From: Bacteroidota bacterium
GTDB lineage: Bacteria; Bacteroidota; Bacteroidia; Chitinophagales; Saprospiraceae
Reading direction: 5' to 3'
Length of the DNA: 33,807 nt
Assembly (NCBI GenBank): GCA_024642705.1
Contig: JAHEAQ010000035.1
Span: forward strand, 10,809-44,615
Part shown: piece after piece, positions 18,574-27,300 of the stretch
How positions within the stretch are numbered: the stretch's first letter is position 1
How the letters are laid out: each line of letters begins with the position of its first letter
Translations under genes and position numbers: made by a program
The notes under the pieces: generated by a model
What the model saw: only the letters and a program-made list of their open reading frames with translations
Databases searched by the model: none
What the model was told of the DNA's origin: nothing

Positions 18574-19215
18574 ATGAAATTTATTTTCAAAACGAGTTTT
18601 AGAATTTTTTCAATTGGCTTATGTTGGTTCGTATTCATTGGATTTGTTTTTCAACCTAATCTTACAGCTCAAAAAACAATTTCATTGTTTAATGGAAAAG
18701 ATTTGAGCGGATGGAGCATTCAGAATAATGGGCAATTTTCAGTTGAAAATGGACTTTTAAAAATAAATAAAGGCACAGGTTGGTTGCGTTCAGATAAAGA
18801 TTATGGAGATTATATATTGATTTTAGAATTTAGATTTTTAGAAAAAAGTGCAAACAGTGGAATTTTTGTTAGAACAATGCCAACAAGTAAGAATGATGAA
18901 AATGGATGGCCAGATAATGGTTACCAAATTCAGAACATGGATACCCTTGATGGTAGAGCACTGGGACAAATGATTCCTTATGGTGCGCCACCGTTTGAAA
19001 GTGTTTTTGATAAAGAAGCATTGAATAGCGCTTATTTACCTTTTGGGAAATGGCAAATTTTTGAAATTAAAGTCCAGGGAGAAGATTTATGGGTAAAACT
19101 TAATGGAACTTTAATTACTGCCGCAACAAATATTAAAAATTTAAAAGGTCGTATTGGACTCCAAGGAGAACACGGAATGCTAGAGTTTCGCAAAATTGAA
19201 CTTATAAAATTGTGA
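18574..19215 (+). CDS. DUF1080 (3-keto-disaccharide hydrolase family) secreted protein, second copy
   Basis: A 213-residue protein with a Sec signal peptide (hydrophobic to about residue 30, probable cleavage before 'QKTISLF'). It holds a single DUF1080 domain: 'ISLFNGKDLSGWSI', 'LILEFRFLEKSANSGIFVRT', 'GYQIQNMDT', 'WQIFEIKVQGEDLWVKLNG' and 'GRIGLQGEHGMLEFRKIELIKL'. This is the more canonical DUF1080 form ('NSGIFVR', 'GxIGLQxHG'), distinct from the copy at 15465. It lies 19 bp after the Tat-exported isomerase, forming a likely enzyme pair acting on 3-keto glycosides in the periplasm (inference). A PPK2 gene starts 58 bp downstream without a clear terminator between. Confidence 0.87.
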   Translation: MKFIFKTSFRIFSIGLCWFVFIGFVFQPNLTAQKTISLFNGKDLSGWSIQNNGQFSVENGLLKINKGTGWLRSDKDYGDYILILEFRFLEKSANSGIFVRTMPTSKNDENGWPDNGYQIQNMDTLDGRALGQMIPYGAPPFESVFDKEALNSAYLPFGKWQIFEIKVQGEDLWVKLNGTLITAATNIKNLKGRIGLQGEHGMLEFRKIELIKL

Positions 19216-19273
19216 AGAAAAATATACTAAAAGTCGATCGATTTGAACTAATGACATTAAAAAAGGGAATGAA

Positions 19274-20122
19274 ATGGGATTTAATTCAGCACAATTATTA
19301 AGTGCAAAAACAAGAAAAGATTTAATAGCAATTGCCAATAAAGAAAAAATAAACATTGATAAAACATTATCTGACTTAAAATATGAATTGGAAATTAGCA
19401 AATTGCAAAGTGAACTGGTCAATTTGCAAAAATGGATTACAAACAATAAAATGCGTGTAGTCATCATTTTTGAAGGTCGAGATGCTGCTGGAAAGGGAGG
19501 AACCATTAAAAGATTTTATGAACATTTGAACCCGCGTTCTTCCAAAATTACTGCTTTAACAAAGCCTACCGAAGTTGAAGCAGGTCAATGGTATTTTAGA
19601 AGGTACATTAAGGCACTTCCGGATCCAGGGGAAATTGTATTTTTTGATAGAAGCTGGTACAATCGGGCTGTAGTGGAGCCCGTGATGGGTTTCTGTACAG
19701 AAGAACAGTATGATAAATTTATGGTGCAAGTCCCCGATTTTGAACATTTGCTTTATGAGGATAATGTAAAAATTATCAAGTTCTGGTTTTCTATTTCTAA
19801 AAATGAACAGAAAAGCAGATTTGATAGCAGGATTCAAAATCCACTCAAGCAATGGAAGTTTAGCAAAGTAGATGTGAAAGGACAAGAATTGTGGAACAGC
19901 TACACGCATTACAAAGAATTAATGTTCAATAAAACGCATTCTAATTTTAGTCCATGGATTATAGTGAAAACTGATGATAAAAAAGAAGCTAGACTTGAAT
20001 CAATGAGGTATGTTTTATCTCAATTTAATTATGAAAGAAAAGGAGAGGCAAAAATTCAACTTTTACCGGATCCAAATATAGTAATGAGTTATCACAGAAG
20101 TTCAGCTCAATTAATATTTTAA
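19274..20122 (+). CDS. ppk2: Polyphosphate kinase 2 (PPK2), copy 1
   Basis: A 282-residue cytoplasmic PPK2 of the class I type. It transfers phosphate between polyphosphate and nucleotides, typically making GTP or ATP from the diphosphate. The Walker A motif is GRDAAGKGG (68-76, Lys74) and the Walker B region is 'FFDRSWYNRAVVEPVMGFCT' with Asp125. The lid region has 'PTEVEAGQWYFRRYIKALPDPGE', and length is normal for the family. The start ATG is preceded by AAAAAGGGA, a good ribosome-binding site. It is followed after 11 bp by a second PPK2 gene. Its place between sugar-oxidation genes is unusual; there is no visible link beyond energy or phosphate supply. All expected catalytic motifs are present. 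Confidence 0.93.
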   Translation: MGFNSAQLLSAKTRKDLIAIANKEKINIDKTLSDLKYELEISKLQSELVNLQKWITNNKMRVVIIFEGRDAAGKGGTIKRFYEHLNPRSSKITALTKPTEVEAGQWYFRRYIKALPDPGEIVFFDRSWYNRAVVEPVMGFCTEEQYDKFMVQVPDFEHLLYEDNVKIIKFWFSISKNEQKSRFDSRIQNPLKQWKFSKVDVKGQELWNSYTHYKELMFNKTHSNFSPWIIVKTDDKKEARLESMRYVLSQFNYERKGEAKIQLLPDPNIVMSYHRSSAQLIF

Positions 20123-20133
20123 ATTAAATAGAA

Positions 20134-20907
20134 ATGAAGAAAAAAGAGTTGTCAGAGGAAGATTTGAGCTTAATTAATTCTAAAATTGGTCTTGAAGTGT
20201 TATTCAGGAACAAAAAAATTAATATTAAGGAAACTCTGGAAGAAATAAAATATGAAATTGAACTCAAATCATTACAAGTTGAATTGATTAATTTGCATAA
20301 TTGGGTAATAGACAATAATAAGAAAGTAGTAATTCTTTTTGAAGGCAGGGATGCTGCGGGTAAGGGTGGAGCTATAAGACGAACTACAGAATTTATCAAT
20401 CCACGGCAAATAAAAATTGTTGCATTAGATATACCTACTGATGATGAAAAACACCAATGGTTTTTTCAGAGATACATTCAACATTTGCCTAAGCCTGGAG
20501 AAATTGTTTTTTATAATAGAAGCTGGTACAACAGAGCTGTAGTCGAGCCTGTAAATGGATTTTGTACTGCGAAAGATTATCAAATCTTTATGAATCAAGT
20601 GAATGATTTTGAGAAAATGTTGGTTGAATCTGATACCTATCTTATTAAGTTTTATTTTTCTATAACTAAAAAAGAACAAGCTAAAAGATTCTCTCAAATC
20701 AAAAAGACTCCTCTGAAAAGGTGGCGAATTACAGAAGTTGATGAGAGGGCTCAAGAACTATGGGATCAGTACACATTTTATAAAGAAGAAATGTTCCGTT
20801 TAACAAATACAACCATTGCTCCATGGGTGGTTATTGATGCAAATATAAAGATGAAAGCTAGGACTCAAGCCATTGCTCATATCTTAAAAACCATTCCTTA
20901 CAAATAA
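20134..20907 (+). CDS. Polyphosphate kinase 2 (PPK2) paralogue with Asp-to-Asn change in Walker B
   Basis: A 257-residue paralogue of the preceding PPK2. Walker A (GRDAAGKGG, 71-79) is intact, but Walker B reads 'FYNRSWYNRAVVEPVNGFC', so Asn128 stands where copy 1 has Asp125. The codon is AAT, one base from GAT. That Asp helps bind Mg2+/phosphate in the family, so activity may be lost, altered or dependent on pairing with copy 1. The lid 'QWFFQRYIQHLPKPGE' and the rest of the fold are kept, which argues against a decaying gene. The 11-bp gap from copy 1 implies co-transcription. It could be a regulatory subunit of a mixed oligomer or a PPK2 with different nucleotide preference. Asn at this site may occur in other PPK2 subfamilies. 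Confidence 0.88.
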   Translation: MKKKELSEEDLSLINSKIGLEVLFRNKKINIKETLEEIKYEIELKSLQVELINLHNWVIDNNKKVVILFEGRDAAGKGGAIRRTTEFINPRQIKIVALDIPTDDEKHQWFFQRYIQHLPKPGEIVFYNRSWYNRAVVEPVNGFCTAKDYQIFMNQVNDFEKMLVESDTYLIKFYFSITKKEQAKRFSQIKKTPLKRWRITEVDERAQELWDQYTFYKEEMFRLTNTTIAPWVVIDANIKMKARTQAIAHILKTIPYK

Positions 20908-21162
20908 TAATATTAAGATTTCTAATTGATTTTTTCCGTTTTAGATTCATTTGGTTATCCCAGAATTGTTATTTAAATAATCTTATTAGGAAATGTTTTG
21001 ATTGATATCCGATATTGATTTTTAAATCCTTATCGTCATTTATTTTCTTTTATAAATAATTTTATGCTGTAATTTTAATAATTGACTTAAGTCATCTAAG
21101 TCAGACCATATTAATTTGCAGATTAATCTTTATATTTCAGTTGAATCAACAAAATATAACCT
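20908..21162. other. Intergenic region with palindromic operator candidate
   Basis: 255 bp without a gene between the PPK2 pair and the cytochrome lipoprotein gene. No clear intrinsic terminator was seen after 20907. The notable content is the perfect palindrome at 21083-21094 with an extra half-site at 21097-21103. A promoter for the gene at 21163 is expected here, but I found no exact TAnnTTTG; the closest is TATATTTC at 21131-21138. Confidence 0.5.
21083..21103. promoter_or_regulatory. Palindrome TGACTTAAGTCA plus direct half-site
   Basis: A perfect 12-bp palindrome (21083-21094), then two bases and TAAGTCA (21097-21103), giving AAGTCA twice at a 9-bp spacing. It lies 60-80 bp upstream of the start at 21163, a usual place for a dimeric regulator. 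No regulator gene is in the window. This is a sequence observation with an inferred role. Confidence 0.4.
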
Positions 21163-24100
21163 ATGGCCATTAAAAAGACTTTTCTTATGACCTTCAGCAT
21201 GAAATTATTTTTATTTGGTGCTGTCTTTTTCAGTAGTTGTTCCAATAATGAGTTAAGAGAAATTTATGATTTTGAAATTGACTTAAAAAACGAATCAATC
21301 AACGGAGTTATGAAAATTCTAAAAGTGAATGATTCTTTGGAAATCAATTTGAGTTCTTTGGATTTTGGAGATATTGCAATGCAGAATCCTGTAAAATTCA
21401 ATGATAGTTTGAAGGCTAAAATTACTTTTTGGGGAAAAGATTATAATTTATCTGGAGTTTTTACGGAAAATGGCTTTAATGGAGGAATTGAAGAAAAGGG
21501 GAATATTTTTGCTTTTACGGCTCAAAAGCAATCTGAAATTGCCGTTATAATTGATCGGTCTAATATTGAATATTTGTTGTCTGAAAGTGATCTTCCGGAA
21601 TCAGAAAAAGATATTGATCATGCTGGTATAATTGCAGATTTGGGTCCTGCTGCCTATGAACGAGGAAGCAGAATCTATAATTCTATTTGCATTGATTGTC
21701 ATGGAAATCAGGAAATGGAGGGTTCAATTCCTCTTTCTACAAAATTTTGGAATCAGAAAATTAGAAGTGGCAGTGATGCTTATTCTATGTATCAGACAGT
21801 AACACGAGGTTTTGGATCAATGCCTCCTCAAATTACACTTACTCCTCAAGAGAAATATGACGTCATTTACTTCATACAAGAATCATTCATTCGGAATGAA
21901 AATAGCGATGAATATGTTCAAGCAACACCTGGATATTTGAAGGAAATTCCTAAAGGTTCTAATCGAGGCCCAGAAATTAAACCATATCATCCATGGTCAG
22001 ATATGGATTATGGTAACTTTTTTATGAACACGTATGAATTAGTTGATGAAGAAACAGGCTTAGAAAGATATCATTCACCTGGACCTTCACCCTTTAAGGA
22101 TGAGGATTATTTGAAAAATAATTTTGCATATAAAGGAATAGCAGTAAGACTTGATGAAGGTGAAGGAGGAATATCTAAGGGCAAAGCTTGGATGATTTTT
22201 GATCATGATTTAATGAGGGTTGCAGGAGGATGGACAGGTGAAGGGTTTATCGACTGGAATGCCATATTGCTTAATGATAGGCACGAAACTTATCCAAGAA
22301 CCGTTGGAAAACTTCATTTTGAAACACCTGTGTCTGCAGGATGGGCAAATCCTACAAATGGAAAGTTTAAAGATGAGCGTTTTCAAGCAAGAGATGGCAG
22401 AAAGTTTGGACCATTGCCTAAAGAATGGGCAAATTATAAAGGATTATATCACAACAATGAAAATATCATCATTTCATATTCTGTCGGGAATTCAGATATA
22501 CTTGAAAAGTTTGGTTTAGAGAAATCAGATAAAGGGGCAGTGTTTACCAGGAATTTAAATATTAGCGCATCAAATTCAATTTTAAAAATGAAAATTGCGA
22601 CTATTGGAACTCAGGTTGAAATAAAAGGAAATGGTGCTACAATAGAAAATTTTGAAGGTTTTGTAATATTGAATATAAAAAAGGCTGTTGATACTAATGT
22701 CAAAATATTTATTGCAGACAGCATGGTATTAGATTTTAAAGAAGTTGTTGCAAATGCAAAAGGTCCAGAGTCACTTTTAGAATTTACAAAAGGAGGTGGT
22801 TCGGCCCACTATCCTGAAATTCTGACCTCTACCATTACAAAAGGCCAAGAAGACGGGTTGTTTGCAACTGATATTTTAACTCCACCATTTCAAAATCCTT
22901 GGAAAGCAAGAATGAAATTAAGTGGAATTGATTTTATGAAAGATAATAACCAAGCTGTGGCATGTGCTACAGATGGCGATATTTGGTTAATTAGTGGTTT
23001 AACAGATGGATCATCTGAATTAAAGTGGCAACGAATTGGATCTGGTCTTTTCCAGCCTCTTGGAATTAAAGTTGTAGATGAAAATATATTCGTTACATGC
23101 AGAGATCAATTGGTATTACTCAGAGATTTTAATGGGGATAGAGAAACTGATTATTATGAAAGTTTTAATCATGACCATCAAGTTACAGATCATTTTCATG
23201 AATTTGCTATGGGATTACAAGCGGATAAAATGGGCAATTTATATTATGCTAAAAGCGGTAGACATGCACGAGAAGCATTGATACCACAACATGGTACTTT
23301 AATAAAAGTAAAAAATGATGGTTCAAAATCGGAAATTATAGCCACAGGGTTCAGGGCGGCAAATGGGGTTTGCATTAATCCTGATGGTTCATTTATTGTT
23401 ACAGATCAACAGGGATATTGGAATCCTATGAATAGAATCAATTGGATAGAAATTGGCGAAAAAGAGAAGTTTTTTGGAAACATGTGGGGTTACAATCCTC
23501 CAAAAGATTCTTCTAGAGCTGCTATGGAACAACCTATGGTATGGGTAGATATGGATTTTGATAGGTCTCCCTCTGAACTTTTATGGGTTGAGAGCGATAA
23601 ATGGGGTCCACTCAATGGCAGCTTGTTAAGTTTTTCATATGGCTACGGAAAAATTCAATTGGTTATGCATGAAAAAATAAAAGGCCAAATGCAAGGTGGG
23701 GTTATTGATTTGCCAAATATAAAATTTGCAACTGGGGTGATGCGAGGAAGGTTCAATCCTTCAGATGGTCATCTTTATGCTTGCGGAATGTCAGCTTGGG
23801 GAACATCACAATTGATGAAAGGTGGAGGCTTGTATAGAATTCGGTATACGGGTAAACCTTTGACTTTCCCGTTAAATTTGCATGTCAAAAAATCTGGTAT
23901 ATTGCTTGAATTTGCAACTTTATTGGACAAAAATAAAGCAGAAAATATAGTTAATTATAAAGTTGAAACATGGGATCTTTTAAGATCTAAAAAATATGGT
24001 TCTGATAGGTTAAATAGGCAATCTGTTTCAATTGTTAGTGCTAAAATATTGGAGGATGGGAAAAGCATAATGCTAAAGATGGATAATATTAAACCAGTAG

Positions 24101-24192
24101 ATGTAATGACTATTTCTTATGATATAATGGATACAAAAGGTCAAATTATGAAAGGAGTTTTGCAAAATACTATTCATAAAATTGGAGATTAA
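21163..24192 (+). CDS. Cytochrome c, DUF6797 and beta-propeller lipoprotein
   Basis: A 1009-residue exported lipoprotein (acceptor Cys26 in 'VFFSSCSNN'). Visible order: a beta-rich N-terminal part (30-150), a c-type cytochrome domain with haem motif CIDCH (176-180) and candidate Met ligand in 'GFGSMPPQ', a DUF6797 region (about 325-550, with 'KGIAVRLDEGEGG', 'MRVAGGWTGEGFIDW', 'FGPLPKEWANYKGLYHNN'), then a six-bladed-propeller-like region (about 560-930) with 'GLFQPLGIKVVDENIFVTCRD' and 'GVCINPDGSFIVTDQQGYW'. Similar multidomain proteins occur in Planctomycetota, Verrucomicrobiota and Bacteroidota next to sugar-oxidation genes; their substrates are unknown. Electron transfer by the haem domain is certain only at the family level. 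In-frame ATGs at residues 9 and 13 are alternative starts; residue 13 would give a compact lipoprotein signal. Confidence 0.85.
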   Translation: MAIKKTFLMTFSMKLFLFGAVFFSSCSNNELREIYDFEIDLKNESINGVMKILKVNDSLEINLSSLDFGDIAMQNPVKFNDSLKAKITFWGKDYNLSGVFTENGFNGGIEEKGNIFAFTAQKQSEIAVIIDRSNIEYLLSESDLPESEKDIDHAGIIADLGPAAYERGSRIYNSICIDCHGNQEMEGSIPLSTKFWNQKIRSGSDAYSMYQTVTRGFGSMPPQITLTPQEKYDVIYFIQESFIRNENSDEYVQATPGYLKEIPKGSNRGPEIKPYHPWSDMDYGNFFMNTYELVDEETGLERYHSPGPSPFKDEDYLKNNFAYKGIAVRLDEGEGGISKGKAWMIFDHDLMRVAGGWTGEGFIDWNAILLNDRHETYPRTVGKLHFETPVSAGWANPTNGKFKDERFQARDGRKFGPLPKEWANYKGLYHNNENIIISYSVGNSDILEKFGLEKSDKGAVFTRNLNISASNSILKMKIATIGTQVEIKGNGATIENFEGFVILNIKKAVDTNVKIFIADSMVLDFKEVVANAKGPESLLEFTKGGGSAHYPEILTSTITKGQEDGLFATDILTPPFQNPWKARMKLSGIDFMKDNNQAVACATDGDIWLISGLTDGSSELKWQRIGSGLFQPLGIKVVDENIFVTCRDQLVLLRDFNGDRETDYYESFNHDHQVTDHFHEFAMGLQADKMGNLYYAKSGRHAREALIPQHGTLIKVKNDGSKSEIIATGFRAANGVCINPDGSFIVTDQQGYWNPMNRINWIEIGEKEKFFGNMWGYNPPKDSSRAAMEQPMVWVDMDFDRSPSELLWVESDKWGPLNGSLLSFSYGYGKIQLVMHEKIKGQMQGGVIDLPNIKFATGVMRGRFNPSDGHLYACGMSAWGTSQLMKGGGLYRIRYTGKPLTFPLNLHVKKSGILLEFATLLDKNKAENIVNYKVETWDLLRSKKYGSDRLNRQSVSIVSAKILEDGKSIMLKMDNIKPVDVMTISYDIMDTKGQIMKGVLQNTIHKIGD

Positions 24193-24262
24193 TTAATAAT
24201 TTGAAATAAAATTAGATTTTAACCTTCTATGCTCTAGGACCAAAATATTGCAAAATTTCTGA

Positions 24263-24280
24263 TTTTTAGATTGCTAAAAA
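24263..24280 (+). terminator. Small AT-rich hairpin between the two large cytochrome genes
   Basis: TTTTTAG, loop ATTG, CTAAAAA: a perfect 7-bp stem ending 22 bp before the start at 24303. There is no T-tract after it on the plus strand. It could be a weak terminator, a leader stem affecting translation of the 1304-residue gene, or chance in AT-rich DNA. Confidence 0.25.
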
Positions 24281-24302
24281 CCTTATTATTAATTTAACTC
24301 AA

Positions 24303-27300
24303 ATGAACAAATATTTTTTATTCCAAATTGCGGTTCTTGTTTTAATTATTTTTAGTTGCACGCCGCAGAATTCAACAAATTCGGAGAAAAAAAACGATTT
24401 AGTTAGTTTTTCAATAAGCGCTGAATCAGAACAGTTTTTAATTTTCAAACATGGTTTCAAAAATCCAATAATAATTCAAAATGTACAAAAAGATTTTCGA
24501 CCATATCTTCACCCATTAACAGCTCCAAATTCTGAAGTTTCGCTCACGGAATTTAGCCCATCTCACCATAAACATCAGACCGGTCTATATTGGGGCTTTA
24601 CAAGAGTCAATGGTTTAGGGATTGAAAAAGACAGTCTAGACAAATGGTTTTATGTAAAGGATAAACCTAAAAATATTTCAGATGGAATCGGCAGAGATTA
24701 TTTCCATAACCCAGGATCAGATTTTTGGCAAAAAGTTGGAGCTGAAGTTATAATTGGTGAAGGTCCAGAGGTGAAATGGAAAACAAGCTATAATATGTTA
24801 GATGCAAATGGGAAATCAATTTTATTGGAAACCCAAACTTGGACACTAACAGAAAAAGAGAACATGTATTTCCTGAAATTGGAATGGAAAGGTGAAGCAT
24901 TAGAAGATTTTACTGTAAATGAGTTTGATTATGGTGGATTATTTTTGAGAATGCCTTGGAAAGAAGGCGTGTCGGGAGAAGTGAGTAATGCTGCAAGGCA
25001 AAAAAACAATAATGCTGAAGGGCAAAGGGCAATGTGGGTTGACGCGGGAATGGAAATTAAAGGACTAGATAAACCCGGACATATTGCAATTTTTGATCAT
25101 CCAGATAATGACGGATTCCCGCAATCTTGGAGAGTGGATAATCAGCTTGGAATTGGGCCAGTTAGCGCACGTGAAGGGGATTGGTCGATCAAGAAAGGAG
25201 AAGTCAAATCATTTCAACATCAAGTTGTAGCTTATTCAGGGGATAGAAATGATATAATATTGAATGACTTGTGGGGTGACTATGCAGGTGACAAAGGTAT
25301 GTATAATACTGCTTCTCTTTGGGGGATTGCACAAAAAGAAGCTAGGGAAGCAAAATTTTTGAGTCCTGAGGAAGCAGTTAAAGCGATGACTATTAAGGAA
25401 GGTTATAAAGTAAATATTTTTGCTGCAGAACCAATGATTACTCAGCCTATGGCATTTTGTTGGGATGACAAAGGCAGATTGTGGATTGCAGAAAACAGAG
25501 ATTATGAATCAAGACAAAGAGGATTTTCTAATTTTGGCGATAGTAAGATACTAATTCTTGAGGATTCAGACCATGATGGAGTCGTAGACACAAAAAAAGT
25601 GTTTTTAGAAAATATTCCATTCCCCTCGGCAATCGCTGTAGGTCATGGCGGGTTATTTTTGGGAGCACCACCAAATTTATTGTTTGCACCGGATTCAGAC
25701 GGTGATGATAAGGCAGATTTTGAAAATATAAAGGTATTGTTGACGGGTTGGGGAATTAGAGATAGACATGAAACAATAAATAGTTTCCATTGGGGTCCTG
25801 ATGGATGGTTGTATGGTCTCGAAGGTTTTGCAACGCCGTCAAAAATCAGAAAACCTTTGGGTAAGGGTAAAATTTATAAGCATAGAGAATCTTTCCCAGA
25901 TGATTTATTGGAAGGAGAAGGAGTGGATATCAATGGAGGAGTATGGAGGTATCATCCATTGAAAGAAAGATTCGAAGTAGTTGCACATGGATTTAGCAAC
26001 CCATGGGGAATTGATTATGATGAAAAAGGCCAGTTATTTATTTCAGCTTGCGTAATTCCTCATTTATTTCATATTATTCCAGGAGGCATTTACCAACGTC
26101 AAGGAGGAAGTCATTTTAATCCTTATGTATATGAAGATATACAAACAATAGTTGATCATAGGCACAGATCTGCACATGGCGGAGCTAGAATTTATCAATC
26201 TGATGCTTTTTCGTCAGATCAACAAGGAAGGATTTTCATGGCAAATATTCACGAGCATGCTGTTCTTTCAGATGTGCTAACCAAGAATGGATCTGGTTTC
26301 AATGCAAGCCATGGTGAGGATTTCTTGTTGGCAAATAATGCTCAATGGATTGGCTTTAGTTTGGAAGTAGGTCCAGATGGCGGAATCTATGTGTTAGACT
26401 GGCATGATGCAGATATCTGTGGTATGGAGGTGGCAAACAAGGAGACAGGAAGGGTGTTTCGTATTATGCCTGAAAATAGTAAGGCTGAAAATTGGGAAGG
26501 AAGATATAAAGATTTAGCTCTATTTTCTGACGAAGAATTGGTCAATTTGCAATCAAGTAAAAGTAATTGGCACGCTCAACGAGCTAGAATAATTTTACAA
26601 CACAGGGCTTCTACAAAGGCTTTATCTGAATCTTCAATTTTTGAGTTGAAGCGATTATTAATAAAGGAGAAAAATGGGAGCATTAGATTAAGGGCACTTT
26701 GGACATTATTTACCACTAATAATATTTCTACTCTTGATTTGGTAAATTTATTAAAAGACAAAGATGAATATATTAGGGCTTGGGCGATTCAATTTCTTTG
26801 TGAAGATGGATTATCAGATAATGCAACTCTAGATGCATTAAACCAATTGTCAAAAAATGAAAAATCTGCTGTCGTTCGACTTTATTTAGCTTCTGCATTG
26901 CAGAAAATAAATAAAGATGAAAGATGGAATATAGCTCAAGAGCTTTCGAAATATGATAAAGATGCAAATGATCCAAATATCCCGTTCATGTTATGGTTTG
27001 CAATAGAGCCATTAATAATGGAAAATCATAAAAAAGCATTGAACCTTGCAAAAACATCTAAAATACCTTCCATCAGTAATAAAATAGCTAGAAGAATAGT
27101 TGACGGAGGAAGCCTTAATATATTGGTTGATGCATTTAAAGACGAGTCCAAAGGCAGAAAAGATATGCTTGAAGGATTGTTAGCTGGACTTCAAAATCAT
27201 TCCGATTTAACGGAGCCTTCAAATTGGGAATCCGTAAAAAAAGTAATAAAATTAGATAGGAATTTGAGTCAATTGATAGAGGATGTTGACCAGCAATTTG

